A DNA stretch of 64,000 nucleotides from Shewanella waksmanii ATCC BAA-643 (GCF_000518805.1 NZ_JAEH01000006.1:62001-126000), one strand, 5' to 3'; positions 17,780 to 26,507 are shown, numbered from the stretch's first letter. Program-made: numbers and translations. Notes: generated by a model not told the origin, from the sequence alone.

Positions 17780-18439
17780 ATGAATTATCCACGAACCGAC
17801 AAATCAATTAGTTTAGCTTGGACGGGGGCCTCTGGTGCGCCTTATGGGCTGAAGCTGCTGCAGTGTTTACTGAGTGCTGAATATCAGGTGTTTTTAATGA
17901 TATCGAGTGCAGCGCGAGTGGTACTGGCAGCTGAACATGGCTTGCAGTTAAGTGCCAATGGCGACAAAGCGCAGCAGCAATTGTTGCAACTGTTTGCCGA
18001 CCAAGGTGTGGTTGTGAGTGGTAGCCTTCATGTATTAGGAAAAGATGAGTGGTTTTCGCCACCAGCGTCGGGCTCGGCGGCACCCAAACAGATGGTCATT
18101 TGTCCCTGCAGTACCGGCACGTTGGCAGCGGTAGCCACGGGAATGAGTAACAGTTTGCTTGAACGAGCTGCAGATGTCGTGATTAAAGAACGCGGCCAAT
18201 TGATACTGGTACCTAGAGAATCTCCCTTTAGTGCCATACATTTAGAGCATATGCTGTCGCTTTCACGGCTTGGCGCCACCATTATGCCTGCCGCACCCGG
18301 TTTCTATCATAGTCCCAAATCAGTTGAAGATCTGGTAGACTTCATGGTCGCTCGCATTTTAGATCATTTAGGTATCGAGCACGTATTAACCCAACGTTGG
18401 GGCTATGACAAACATAGCGCCGATACGGGTGACAAATAA
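17780..18439 (+). CDS. ubiX: Flavin prenyltransferase
   Basis: A 219-aa flavoprotein that prenylates FMN to make the cofactor of the decarboxylase UbiD in ubiquinone synthesis. Diagnostic segments are [17 protein letters not shown] (FMN-binding), [26 protein letters not shown], and the phosphate/prenyl-binding LVPRESPFS, with PAAPGFYH near the end. ATG at 17780 follows GAGAAGG. It is about 30 residues longer than E. coli UbiX, because of an insertion around residues 45-80. Confidence 0.92.
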   Translation: MNYPRTDKSISLAWTGASGAPYGLKLLQCLLSAEYQVFLMISSAARVVLAAEHGLQLSANGDKAQQQLLQLFADQGVVVSGSLHVLGKDEWFSPPASGSAAPKQMVICPCSTGTLAAVATGMSNSLLERAADVVIKERGQLILVPRESPFSAIHLEHMLSLSRLGATIMPAAPGFYHSPKSVEDLVDFMVARILDHLGIEHVLTQRWGYDKHSADTGDK

Positions 18440-18456
18440 GACAATTTGAGAAGAGT

Positions 18457-18987
18457 ATGAAACACACCACAGAAGTGATGATCTCGGCTGAAGAGATCGA
18501 CCAGAAACTGGATATATTGGCAGAAAGGATCAATGCCCACTATCAGGACAGTGAACGTCTGCTAATGATCGGCTTACTGAAAGGGTCGGTGGTCTTTATG
18601 GCGGATCTTTGTCGTCGCATTAAAGGGCATGTTGAAATCGATTTTATGTCGGTATCAAGTTACGGTAATGCAATGACCAGCTCACGTGATGTGAAAATTT
18701 TAAAAGACGTGCAGTCTGATATCGAAGGTCGCGATGTGTTGATCGTTGAAGATCTGATTGATTCTGGCAACACCTTAAATAAAGTACGTGACATGTTGCT
18801 GCTTCGCGGCCCTAAGAGCCTAGCGCTATGTACATTACTCGATAAGCCAGAGCGTCGAGAAGTGGATGTGCCGGTAGACTTTATCGGTTTTACCATTCCA
18901 GATGAATTTATTGTTGGGTATGGTATCGATTATGCCGAGCAATACCGCAACTTGCCGTATATCGCCAAAGTTGTGCCGCTCGACTAG
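18457..18987 (+). CDS. hpt: Hypoxanthine phosphoribosyltransferase
   Basis: A 176-aa purine salvage enzyme that makes IMP (and GMP) from hypoxanthine or guanine and PRPP. The PRPP-binding signature [14 protein letters not shown] is near residue 95, the flexible loop MSVSSYG precedes it, and the base-binding end [19 protein letters not shown] is typical of the E. coli enzyme. Last gene of the mpl-ubiX-hpt unit. A terminator follows directly. Confidence 0.94.
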   Translation: MKHTTEVMISAEEIDQKLDILAERINAHYQDSERLLMIGLLKGSVVFMADLCRRIKGHVEIDFMSVSSYGNAMTSSRDVKILKDVQSDIEGRDVLIVEDLIDSGNTLNKVRDMLLLRGPKSLALCTLLDKPERREVDVPVDFIGFTIPDEFIVGYGIDYAEQYRNLPYIAKVVPLD

Positions 18988-19009
18988 TGCCAAACGGCAT
19001 TGGGTAATG

Positions 19010-19038
19010 ACTCCTGCCTAGGCAGGAGTTTTTGTTTT
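19010..19038 (+). terminator. Rho-independent terminator after hpt
   Basis: A nine-base stem ACTCCTGCC/GGCAGGAGT with a two-base loop is followed by a T-rich run. It separates hpt from yadG. Confidence 0.85.
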
Positions 19039-19066
19039 TAGCTCATAGAAAGAATGGATGTTTTAC

Positions 19067-20008
19067 ATGGCAACGAATCAATATGCCTTGGTGATCGAAG
19101 ATCTGAAGAAAACCTATAAGGGTGGTGTCGAGGCAGTAAAAGGCATTAGCCTTAACGTCGCCGCAGGCGACTTTTTTGCTTTGCTAGGCCCTAACGGCGC
19201 AGGCAAGTCGACCACTATTGGCGTCATTAGCTCCTTAGTGCAAAAGACGGCTGGCAGCGTGAAGGTATTTGAGCATGATATTGATAGCCAACTTGAACTT
19301 GCCAAACTTTCTATTGGCTTAGTGCCACAAGAGTTTAATTTCAATCAATTTGAAAAAGTAATTCAAATTGTGGTTAACCAAGCCGGGTATTATGGCGTAT
19401 CGCGTGAGGTGGCAATGCAGCGCGCGCAGAAATACTTAACTCAATTGGATTTATGGGACAAGCGTGATAGTCCTGCAAGAGCCTTGTCAGGTGGTATGAA
19501 ACGCCGTTTGATGATTGCCCGGGCATTAATGCATGAACCCAAATTGCTAATTCTAGATGAACCTACTGCGGGCGTAGATATTGAGTTACGTCGGTCGATG
19601 TGGACCTTTCTGACAGATCTTAATAAGCAAGGCGTCACCATAATATTGACGACCCACTATTTAGAAGAGGCGGAAATGTTGTGTCGCAATATCGGCATTA
19701 TCGACAAAGGTGTGCTGGTGGAGTGTACCAGTATGAAATCATTGCTCAGCAGGCTGAACTTGGAAACCTTTATTCTAGATTTAGCCAAAGATATCAAACA
19801 AGCGCCGCAGCTTGATGGCATGGTGTGCCGATTGACCGACCCGCACACATTAGAAGTGGATGTGGCCAAAGATTATAGTATCAACAAGGTTTTCTCTCAG
19901 CTGACAGAGCAAGATATTGCGGTGTTATCTATGCGCAATAAAGCCAATAGATTAGAAGAGCTATTTGTAGAATTGGTTGAGCAAGGTAAAGCGAAGGGAG
20001 CCGTGTAG
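19067..20008 (+). CDS. yadG: ABC transporter ATP-binding protein YadG
   Basis: An ATPase of about 313 aa, strongly similar to E. coli YadG along its length. It has Walker A GPNGAGKST, signature LSGGMKRRL, Walker B LLILDEPTAGVD and the H-loop THYLEEAEML. The C-terminal block SMRNKANRLEELFVELV is a YadG hallmark. It drives the YadH permease; the physiological substrate is not established. ATG at 19067 is preferred for similarity, though an in-frame ATG three codons earlier at 19058 cannot be excluded. The stop is one base before the yadH ATG. Confidence 0.9.
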   Translation: MATNQYALVIEDLKKTYKGGVEAVKGISLNVAAGDFFALLGPNGAGKSTTIGVISSLVQKTAGSVKVFEHDIDSQLELAKLSIGLVPQEFNFNQFEKVIQIVVNQAGYYGVSREVAMQRAQKYLTQLDLWDKRDSPARALSGGMKRRLMIARALMHEPKLLILDEPTAGVDIELRRSMWTFLTDLNKQGVTIILTTHYLEEAEMLCRNIGIIDKGVLVECTSMKSLLSRLNLETFILDLAKDIKQAPQLDGMVCRLTDPHTLEVDVAKDYSINKVFSQLTEQDIAVLSMRNKANRLEELFVELVEQGKAKGAV

Positions 20009-20009
20009 C

Positions 20010-20798
20010 ATGAGCCAGCAAATGAATATGAGATCACTCTATTTTACCGCGTTCAAAAGTATCATCACCAAAGAGATTAACCGTTTTACCCGTATTTGGG
20101 TACAAACCTTGGTTCCGCCCGCTATCAGTATGACTTTGTATTTTCTGATCTTTGGTAACTTGGTAGGTAAGCGTATTGGTGAGATGGGCGGTGTTAGTTA
20201 TATGGAGTTTATCGCGCCAGGTTTGATTATGATGTCGGTCATAACCGCATCCTATTCCAATGTGGCCTCGTCCTTTTTTAGTGCCAAGTTTCAGCGCAAT
20301 TTAGAAGAACTTATTGTGGCACCAGTGCCTCACTATGTGATGATAGCCGGTTATGTCGGTGGCGGAGTGGCACGCGGGCTTTGTGTCGGTTTGATTGTGA
20401 CGCTAGTGGCGATGTTTTTTGTTGATATCAGTTTGCACCATGCAGGCTTAGTGGCGATTACCGTATTACTGACGTCAATCCTGTTCGCCTTAGGCGGCTT
20501 AATCAATGCGGTATTTGCTAAGAGCTATGATGATATCAGCATAGTCCCCACTTTTGTGCTCACACCACTAACCTATTTGGGCGGGGTATTTTACTCATTA
20601 AGCCTTCTGCCCAGCTTTTGGCAGGGGGTATCACAGTTAAACCCCGTGGTTTATATGATTAATGTATTTCGTTATGGCTTTTTAGGTTATGCCGATATGA
20701 GTGTGCCGATGTCGATTGCGGTGATGATAAGCTTTTGTGTTGGACTATGGCTTGTTGCTTACTACCTAATTAGTCGCGGTATTGGTCTGCGAACCTAA
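20010..20798 (+). CDS. yadH: ABC-2 type permease YadH
   Basis: A permease of 262 aa with six helices, partner of YadG. FTRIWVQTLVPPAISMTLYFLIFGN, VASSFFSAKFQRNLEELIVAPV and the ABC-2 signature region FVLTPLTYLGGVFYSLSLLP all match E. coli YadH. Start at 20010 follows the AGGGAG site. The frame extension to 19977 overlaps yadG and is not needed. Confidence 0.9.
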   Translation: MSQQMNMRSLYFTAFKSIITKEINRFTRIWVQTLVPPAISMTLYFLIFGNLVGKRIGEMGGVSYMEFIAPGLIMMSVITASYSNVASSFFSAKFQRNLEELIVAPVPHYVMIAGYVGGGVARGLCVGLIVTLVAMFFVDISLHHAGLVAITVLLTSILFALGGLINAVFAKSYDDISIVPTFVLTPLTYLGGVFYSLSLLPSFWQGVSQLNPVVYMINVFRYGFLGYADMSVPMSIAVMISFCVGLWLVAYYLISRGIGLRT

Positions 20799-20837
20799 AT
20801 CAAGCCCGATCATTTTAGCCGTTAACCGACTATCTCT

Positions 20838-21221
20838 TTAGCGGTTAACGGCACCTTCCTCTAAGTAAGCTAACATTTCAAATACTTGGCTATAGTCTGT
20901 GGCTGCCATTTTTGCCGTACAGCATTGACCCGTTAATGCGGCGTGACGTTGCACCTTAGCCAATATCCTAGACACCGGCAGCGGCGCTTCGCCGCTGGAT
21001 ATGAGCGCTAGTTTAGGTTCGGTGTTGCTTGACTGGATAGCTTTTTCAGCCTGTTTTACGCTAAAGCGATAACCTTTGCTATCTATAATTTCCAGCGCTT
21101 GCCCCGCATAAGCCCCGTATTCTTGCAACAAGTCCTCTGCCGTAGCTAAATAGACCAATTCATCATGTTTATTGACAGACATCATTGCCGGCCAAAGCGG
21201 TAATTTGGGTATTACTGGCAT
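20838..21221 (-). CDS. Small uncharacterised protein, DUF4144-like
   Basis: About 127 aa, soluble. It contains WPAMMSVNKHDELVYLATAEDL and LEIIDSKGYRF, which resemble the DUF4144 family of gammaproteobacteria; I hold this assignment loosely. Function unknown. The ATG at 21221 is chosen over the one seven codons earlier because a strong AGGGGGTG site lies directly before it. It converges with yadH and is the last gene before the peptide island. Confidence 0.55.
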   Translation of the reverse strand: MPVIPKLPLWPAMMSVNKHDELVYLATAEDLLQEYGAYAGQALEIIDSKGYRFSVKQAEKAIQSSNTEPKLALISSGEAPLPVSRILAKVQRHAALTGQCCTAKMAATDYSQVFEMLAYLEEGAVNR

Positions 21222-21604
21222 ATCACCCCCTAAGTATTGCATTAGTCAGCTCAGCTTAACGGCAAAAACTGGCGGAGTAAATCGTTGTAATTCTTTAAGG
21301 CAATGAGTAAAAACGACCGAATAGTACTGAGTTTATTGGCGTGAGTTTTTAGGGATGATTCGGGTACTTTTGATGTTTTTATATTTACCTATCAATACCT
21401 TATTCTAGACTTGTTCCCAGTGTATTTTCCCGCTTACATCCTGCCTATATCCCGCTAATCTCCTAGCAAAATCAAGTGTAGTGTCGCTAAATGAACTTAG
21501 CCAACGACAACTCAATCACTCACATTGATTGAGCTATGAAATTGTAAAACTGGCAAAGCGATATTGAATCGCATTTTTAAACTCACAAACGAAAGGAAAG
21601 CAAT
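21222..21604. other. Untranslated leader region of the peptide array, with two hairpins
   Basis: No coding frame is seen. Two inverted repeats stand close to the first peptide gene: an eight-base stem CTCAATCA/TGATTGAG at 21511-21533, and GCGAT/ATCGC at 21558-21572 followed by ATTTTTAA. The second resembles a small attenuator. Whether these regulate the array is inference. Confidence 0.45.
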
Positions 21605-21736
21605 ATGGAAAACCAAACTCAAAAAGTAGAGCTAATTGAAGAAGCACTATTAGACAGTGTATCTGGTGGTCAATTGGATATCGACTTGTGCCGCATCTCT
21701 TGCATTAGCTGCATTGAATGCTTGTTTCAAGACTAA
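21605..21736 (+). CDS. Double-glycine leader peptide, Cys-rich core, copy 1
   Basis: A 43-aa precursor. The leader MENQTQKVELIEEALLDSVS ends in GG, the cut site for C39-peptidase exporters. The 21-residue core QLDIDLCRISCISCIECLFQ plus Asp has cysteines at core positions 7, 11, 14 and 17. AAAGGAAAG precedes the ATG. It is the first of five tandem copies, and a C39 ABC exporter lies downstream. The pattern suggests a secreted, cross-linked or metal-binding peptide. Class IIa bacteriocins and microcins share this leader type but not this core. The gene is below usual annotation length limits. Confidence 0.9.
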   Translation: MENQTQKVELIEEALLDSVSGGQLDIDLCRISCISCIECLFQD

Positions 21737-21768
21737 ATAGTCAGGTTAACCAACTTAAGGACAACATC

Positions 21769-21897
21769 ATGGAAGAGCAAAACAAAGTAGAACTGATTGA
21801 AGAAGCCCTTTTAGACAATGTATCAGGTGGCCAACTAGACATTGATTTATGTCATATCAGTTGCATCAGTTGCATCGAATGTTTATTTCAACACTAA
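21769..21897 (+). CDS. Double-glycine leader peptide, Cys-rich core, copy 2
   Basis: A 42-aa precursor, leader MEEQNKVELIEEALLDNVSGG. The core differs from copy 1 by Arg8 to His and the last residue Asp to His. Its protein is identical to copy 3 and their DNA is nearly so, which indicates recent duplication. TAAGG lies upstream, and 32 bases separate it from copy 1. Confidence 0.9.
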   Translation: MEEQNKVELIEEALLDNVSGGQLDIDLCHISCISCIECLFQH

Positions 21898-21928
21898 ACC
21901 ATTAGCGGACTAATTAAAGGAAAGCACC

Positions 21929-22057
21929 ATGGAAGAGCAAAACAAAGTAGAACTGATTGAAGAAGCCCTTTTAGACAATGTATCAGGTGGCCAGTTGGAT
22001 ATTGACCTGTGTCATATCAGCTGCATCAGCTGCATCGAATGTCTATTTCAACACTAA
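21929..22057 (+). CDS. Double-glycine leader peptide, Cys-rich core, copy 3
   Basis: Protein identical to copy 2, with a few synonymous changes in the core (for example CTG GA-T spacing and CTA for TTA near the end). The spacer of 31 bases carries AAAGGAAAG before the ATG. Same His/His variant of the core. Confidence 0.9.
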   Translation: MEEQNKVELIEEALLDNVSGGQLDIDLCHISCISCIECLFQH

Positions 22058-22088
22058 GCCATTAACGGATTAAAAAGAGGAAAACACC

Positions 22089-22217
22089 ATGGAAGAGCAA
22101 AACAAAGTTGAGCTAATTGAAGAAGCGCTTTTAGATAATGTATCGGGTGGCCAGTTGGATATCGACATTTGTCATATCAGTTGTATCAGCTGCCTAGAAT
22201 GCTTGTTTCAGCACTAA
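22089..22217 (+). CDS. Double-glycine leader peptide, Cys-rich core, copy 4
   Basis: Leader as in copies 2 and 3. The core carries two conservative changes, DLC to DIC and CIEC to CLEC, while all four cysteines and the His/His ends are kept. AGAGGAAAA lies upstream. The substitutions spare every Cys, which argues that the spacing matters. Confidence 0.9.
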   Translation: MEEQNKVELIEEALLDNVSGGQLDIDICHISCISCLECLFQH

Positions 22218-22245
22218 TTAACGGATTAATACAAGGAAAATAGCA

Positions 22246-22374
22246 ATGGAAAATCAAGCCAAAGTCGAACTGATTGAAGAAGCATTGTTAGACAGCGTAT
22301 CCGGTGGTCAGTTAGACATCGATTTATGTCGAATCAGCTGCATCAGTTGCATCGAATGTTTGTTCCAAGACTAA
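22246..22374 (+). CDS. Double-glycine leader peptide, Cys-rich core, copy 5
   Basis: A 42-aa precursor, leader MENQAKVELIEEALLDSVSGG. The core is identical to that of copy 1 (Arg8, C-terminal Asp), although many codons differ, so the two outer copies share a core type that the three inner copies do not. AAGGAAAA lies upstream. Paired hairpins follow, before the next gene. Confidence 0.9.
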   Translation: MENQAKVELIEEALLDSVSGGQLDIDLCRISCISCIECLFQD

Positions 22375-22390
22375 CGTGCAATTGAGTCAG

Positions 22391-22452
22391 GCCTCATGCT
22401 GTAGTGAGGCCCAGGCTGAAGTTAGAGTCATGACGGGGGAGTGCTACTCCCC
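22391..22452 (+). terminator. Two hairpins between the peptide array and export genes
   Basis: GCCTCA/TGAGGC at 22391-22410 is followed by a stronger GGGGAGT/ACTCCCC stem with a three-base loop at 22436-22452 and then ATCTATTT. They would let part of transcription stop after the abundant peptide messages while some continues into the single-copy maturation and export genes. That role is inferred. Confidence 0.55.
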
Positions 22453-22478
22453 ATCTATTTAAGGTTAAGGAGAACGAC

Positions 22479-23045
22479 ATGAGCAATCCAAGTTTAGCGT
22501 CGGTAATGGCTTATCAAAACCAGGATGTTATCGATAGATTTGTAAAAATATTTGCAGTTGAAGAGGCTGAAGCACAGCAGTTGTTTGATGATGTAAAACG
22601 TTGGTTGTGGATGGCAAATCAAGTAAAGCAACAGGGGATCAACAAGCCGGTTGTTATTGATAGTGCCTTATTAGTTTTGGATGAGATGTGGCACAACTTT
22701 ATTTTGTTCTCACGAGAATACGGCGAGTTTTGCCAAACCTACTTTGGTCGTTTTTGCCACCATGCGCCGAACTCTAAGCGAGAGATAGAAAAAGAGCAGC
22801 AGCGGACTGCAGGCATGACTATCGCCGAACGTAAGCGCGAAATCATGGAATCGAAACGTTGGCAGTATGAGTTTGTTTATGATCACTTAGGCGAAGAAAC
22901 ATTCATTCGTTGGTACAAAGTTTTTCCTAAGAAATATGGTGCGGAAACACTCAGCAAGATGGCCTACGAGGCTGAAAAGGCGCGACAAAAATCGAAGCGA
23001 GATGAGCTGGAAAAAGCTAAGCAAGTTCGACAAGTAGCGGCTTAA
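22479..23045 (+). CDS. GRDP/DUF1399-like protein of the peptide locus
   Basis: A soluble 188-aa protein. Residues about 67-96 (VLDEMWHNFILFSREYGEFC and then TYFGRFCHHAP) match the conserved block of bacterial glycine-rich-domain-protein-like (GRDP, DUF1399) proteins: a Trp-His pair, Phe-Cys, and a His-His pair that could hold a metal. The rest is helical and charged, with YDHLGEETFIRWYKVFPKKYG near residue 150. No enzyme activity is established for the family. Its place between the precursors and the exporter makes it the only candidate maturation or chaperone factor here. AAGGAG precedes ATG 22479; 26 bases separate it from the HlyD gene. Confidence 0.7.
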   Translation: MSNPSLASVMAYQNQDVIDRFVKIFAVEEAEAQQLFDDVKRWLWMANQVKQQGINKPVVIDSALLVLDEMWHNFILFSREYGEFCQTYFGRFCHHAPNSKREIEKEQQRTAGMTIAERKREIMESKRWQYEFVYDHLGEETFIRWYKVFPKKYGAETLSKMAYEAEKARQKSKRDELEKAKQVRQVAA

Positions 23046-23071
23046 ACATCACAGGAGAGATGGAGGAAACG

Positions 23072-24331
23072 ATGCAAAATAACTCGTCGGCAGACCAACT
23101 ATTTAGGAAAGAAGTACTGAATAAGTCAGGGTCAAATTCTTTGGGCACTGTGCTATTAAGGCAGCCCAAAGAGTACAAAATTATTGCCATATTGCTGTTT
23201 GCAGTTGTCTCGCTAGCCTTCGTGTTCCTATTTGTGGGCACCTATACAAAATATGCCGATGTATTTGGCGTTATTACCGTTGATAAAGGACTTGTTAAAG
23301 TCAGCGCTCGCCGAGAAGGGCAAATCATTGAGCAAATCTTTCACCAGGGCGAGTTTGTTGACAAAGGCCAGTTACTCTATGTTATCTCGACTGAACGCCA
23401 TAGTTCTTTGGATCAGAACATTGACCAAAATATCCTCCAGCAGCAAATGGTATTGCAGCAATCGTTGGAGCGAGACATTAAAATTGCTCAGTCGGCTTTT
23501 AATCTTGAAATCGAATTACTTAAAAGCAAAGTAGAAGCAAAAAGAGCTGAGATAGTACACCTTGATGAACAGTTATCGCTGTACCAACAACGGCTCACGA
23601 TTAGTGAACAGGGCCTTAATCGTAATCGTAGTTTAATGGATGCAGGTCATACCAACCAAGCCCAGCTTGACCAGGTAATTGAAGAGCATTTAGCGCTAGT
23701 CAGTATGCGCAACGATTTGAAAATGAAGCGTAATAGTAATCAATTGATACTAACTGAGCTAAACAATGATCTTGCCATGAAGCCAGGCATCTTCCAAGAA
23801 AAGCAAAATCGCCTCAAACGTAGTTTGATTGAAAATGAGCAACGCATTGCCGAGGTTGCTGCCAATGTTGATTATCGCATATACGCGCCATTGAGCGGCG
23901 TGATAGGGAACCAACTCACTCATGTGGGCGAGTTCATCACCAAAGGTGATGTGATGGCGAGCATCATTCCTGCTGAATCTCAATTGCAAGCGGAACTCTA
24001 TGTGCCAGCAAGCTCAATAGGGTTTATTAAAGCGGATCAGCAAGTCTCAATGCGATATAGCGCATTTCCCTATCAACACTTTGGTCTGCAAAAAGGCACT
24101 GTACTGAGTGTCTCTAAAGTTATTTCACTGCCAGAAGAACTGGAAACCAGTGTTGACTTAACGGGCGCGGTCTACAAAGTCATTGTTGGCCTAAATTCAC
24201 AAACTATCGCAGCAAAAGGCGAAGAGCTCGCGCTTGGCGTGGGCATGGAACTCGAAGCCAGTGTCAAACTAGAAAATCGCTCATTAGTTCAATGGCTGCT
24301 TGAGCCTATCTACAGCTTAAAGGATAGATAA
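23072..24331 (+). CDS. HlyD-family membrane-fusion protein of the peptide exporter
   Basis: A 419-aa adaptor: one N-terminal helix at about residues 36-57, a lipoyl-like half motif (RREGQIIEQIFHQGEFVDKG), a long coiled-coil hairpin from about residue 110 to 270, the second lipoyl half (YAPLSGVIGNQLTHVGEFITKG), and a beta-barrel end. It would bridge the C39 ABC exporter to a TolC-type outer-membrane channel. No tolC-like gene is in the island, so it must use one from elsewhere. The ATG at 23072 has GGAGG five bases upstream and is preferred to the ATG at 23060. Confidence 0.88.
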   Translation: MQNNSSADQLFRKEVLNKSGSNSLGTVLLRQPKEYKIIAILLFAVVSLAFVFLFVGTYTKYADVFGVITVDKGLVKVSARREGQIIEQIFHQGEFVDKGQLLYVISTERHSSLDQNIDQNILQQQMVLQQSLERDIKIAQSAFNLEIELLKSKVEAKRAEIVHLDEQLSLYQQRLTISEQGLNRNRSLMDAGHTNQAQLDQVIEEHLALVSMRNDLKMKRNSNQLILTELNNDLAMKPGIFQEKQNRLKRSLIENEQRIAEVAANVDYRIYAPLSGVIGNQLTHVGEFITKGDVMASIIPAESQLQAELYVPASSIGFIKADQQVSMRYSAFPYQHFGLQKGTVLSVSKVISLPEELETSVDLTGAVYKVIVGLNSQTIAAKGEELALGVGMELEASVKLENRSLVQWLLEPIYSLKDR

Positions 24332-24332
24332 G

Positions 24333-26507
24333 ATGCAAACCTTGATTGATAGAATTAACTTTACTGGCGGCAAGATGCTACCTGTAATTCGTCAGACAGA
24401 GGCTGCCGAATGCGGTCTAGCATGCATGGCAATGATTGCCAGCTACCATGGTTTTCAAACCGATCTGTTTCAAATGCGCCAAAAGCATCGGGTATCACTC
24501 AAAGGGTCAACATTAAGAGGCATGACCCAGCTAGCAGACAAAGTAGGTTTGGCACATCGTGCTGTTAAGTGTGACATTGAAGGCATCTCGCAGCTAAAAA
24601 CACCTTGCATCCTACATTGGAACCTAGACCACTTTGTGGTGTTAAAGAAAGTGTCGGGCAATAAGTTTTACTTACATGACCCTGCACTGGGTGAGCATAC
24701 TTGCAATGCAGAAGAGCTTTCACAAAGCTTTACCGGCGTAGCACTAGAACTTGAGCCAAGCGATAATTTTGCCAAACAGGAAGCAGCGCCTCAGGCTTCA
24801 CTTGCGTCATTTTGGTCAAACCTAGATGGTTGGAAGCAGTCGTTGCTAACCGTGTTCCTATTTTCCATGTTGCTGCAAGCGTTTATCTTGGTGACGCCAA
24901 TTTACATGCAGTTGACTGTCGATGATGTGCTTATTGCAAATGACTATAGCCTGTTAAATATCTTAGCGGTCGGCTTCGGGGCCGTTCTGTTGTTGCAAGC
25001 CCTGTCAACGGCGTTGCGATCGTTAATCATCATGTTACTGGGTAATCAGCTCTCCCTGCAGATGAATGCGAATCTAGTGAGTCATTTATTTAAATTGCCG
25101 ATGGATTATTTTGAGAAGCGTCATATTGGTGATGTTGTGTCGCGTTTTCGTTCGTTGGAGTCGCTAAAGAATCTATTGACGACGACTTTGATAGAAAGCC
25201 TCGTCGATGGCCTAATCATTATTGGCCTGCTAGTGATGATGTATATTTACAGTGTCGACCTGATGTTAGTGGTGTTGTGCGCTTCAGCGCTTTATCTTGC
25301 TGTCCGCTGTATCTCTTACACAAAGCTTAAAAACGTTAACCGTGAGAATATTGTCTGTTTAGCAAAAAAAGACAGTAACTTTATGGAGTCAGTACGTGGT
25401 ATCCAAAGCATTAAGTTGTTCACTAAAGAAAGCGACAGACTTAACCTGTTTAATAATTTCAATGTAGATAGCGCAAATAGTGCCATTAAAGTAGAGCGCT
25501 TACGAGTGTTGTTCAGTTGGACCAGTATGTTGATATTTGGCATTGAGAATATCCTAGTAATCTACTTCGCCGCCGGCATGGTGATGGAAAACCTATTAAC
25601 AGTGGGCATGTTATTGGCTTTCGTATCTTACAAAACCCAGTTTGAACAAAAGGTTAGCAATCTCATTGATAAGTACATTGAGTTCAAAATGTGTTCTCTA
25701 CATCTCGAACGTCTAGGCGATATTACCTTAACTGAGCAAGAACGTGATTTGGGTGAGCGTGATGATGATTTTAACGTATCTGGTGAGCTTAACCTTAACG
25801 GAATCAATTTCAGTTATTCAGACGAAGAGCGTGATGTATTGTCTGACATAAACTTAAAGGTGAATGCGGGCGAGTCTGTAGCTATTGTGGGTCCGTCTGG
25901 TTGCGGGAAAAGCACCTTAATGAAGGTGATGCTTGGCTTGCTTAAGCCAAGCCAAGGGCAAGTTCAAATTGACCAACGCGATATTCGCAAAGTGGGTTTA
26001 ATCAACTACCGCACCCAAGTGGCAAGTGTGTTGCAAAATGACCAGTTACTCTCAGGGACGATTCTTGAAAACATTAGTTTTTTCTGTCAAGAGCCAGATA
26101 AAGAGTGGGCTGAAGAGTGTGCCAAGGCCGCGGGAATTCACCGCGACATAAACAGTTTGCCCATGGGATATCGCTCATTGATTGGTGATATGGGCTCCAC
26201 CTTATCCGGTGGTCAAGCGCAGCGCTTATTGTTAGCCAGAGCTTTGTATAAACGGCCTAAAATTTTATTTTTAGATGAAGCCACCGCTAGCTTAGATCTA
26301 AAAGCAGAGCAACATGTTAACCAAGCCATTCGGGCACTTAATATTACTCGCATAATGATTGCCCATCGACCACAGACTATCATGTCTGCCGACCGAATTA
26401 TCCGTTTTGCCAAAGGCGCTTGTTTAGAGATTAGTAAGGAAGACTATAGAAGTGCTAAAACGAGCGGCGGTATAGGTGCAGCCCCTTTGCCCGTGGCAGC
26501 AAATTAA
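24333..26507 (+). CDS. C39 peptidase-containing ABC exporter (PCAT)
   Basis: A 724-aa bacteriocin-type exporter that cleaves double-glycine leaders and moves the core out. The N-terminal C39 domain has an intact triad: Cys27 in EAAECGLACMAM, His100 in WNLDHFVVL and Asp116 in YLHDPALG. A six-helix ABC membrane domain follows (about 165-445). The nucleotide-binding domain carries Walker A GPSGCGKST near 520, signature LSGGQAQRL near 624, and Walker B ILFLDEATASLD near 645. The gap to the HlyD gene is one base. Intact catalytic residues and the five GG precursors upstream make the substrate assignment strong by context. Confidence 0.92.
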   Translation: MQTLIDRINFTGGKMLPVIRQTEAAECGLACMAMIASYHGFQTDLFQMRQKHRVSLKGSTLRGMTQLADKVGLAHRAVKCDIEGISQLKTPCILHWNLDHFVVLKKVSGNKFYLHDPALGEHTCNAEELSQSFTGVALELEPSDNFAKQEAAPQASLASFWSNLDGWKQSLLTVFLFSMLLQAFILVTPIYMQLTVDDVLIANDYSLLNILAVGFGAVLLLQALSTALRSLIIMLLGNQLSLQMNANLVSHLFKLPMDYFEKRHIGDVVSRFRSLESLKNLLTTTLIESLVDGLIIIGLLVMMYIYSVDLMLVVLCASALYLAVRCISYTKLKNVNRENIVCLAKKDSNFMESVRGIQSIKLFTKESDRLNLFNNFNVDSANSAIKVERLRVLFSWTSMLIFGIENILVIYFAAGMVMENLLTVGMLLAFVSYKTQFEQKVSNLIDKYIEFKMCSLHLERLGDITLTEQERDLGERDDDFNVSGELNLNGINFSYSDEERDVLSDINLKVNAGESVAIVGPSGCGKSTLMKVMLGLLKPSQGQVQIDQRDIRKVGLINYRTQVASVLQNDQLLSGTILENISFFCQEPDKEWAEECAKAAGIHRDINSLPMGYRSLIGDMGSTLSGGQAQRLLLARALYKRPKILFLDEATASLDLKAEQHVNQAIRALNITRIMIAHRPQTIMSADRIIRFAKGACLEISKEDYRSAKTSGGIGAAPLPVAAN

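Noticed and set aside
21605..22374. Tandem ~160-bp repeats resembling a repeat or CRISPR-like array
   Set aside because: The repeats are open reading frames with ribosome-binding sites, leader and GG motif; variation follows codon positions and units are far longer than CRISPR repeats.
21689..22374. CxxxCxxC in the peptides as a radical SAM motif
   Set aside because: The proteins are only 42-43 aa and the motif lies in the exported core after the GG cut site; there is no SAM-barrel domain.
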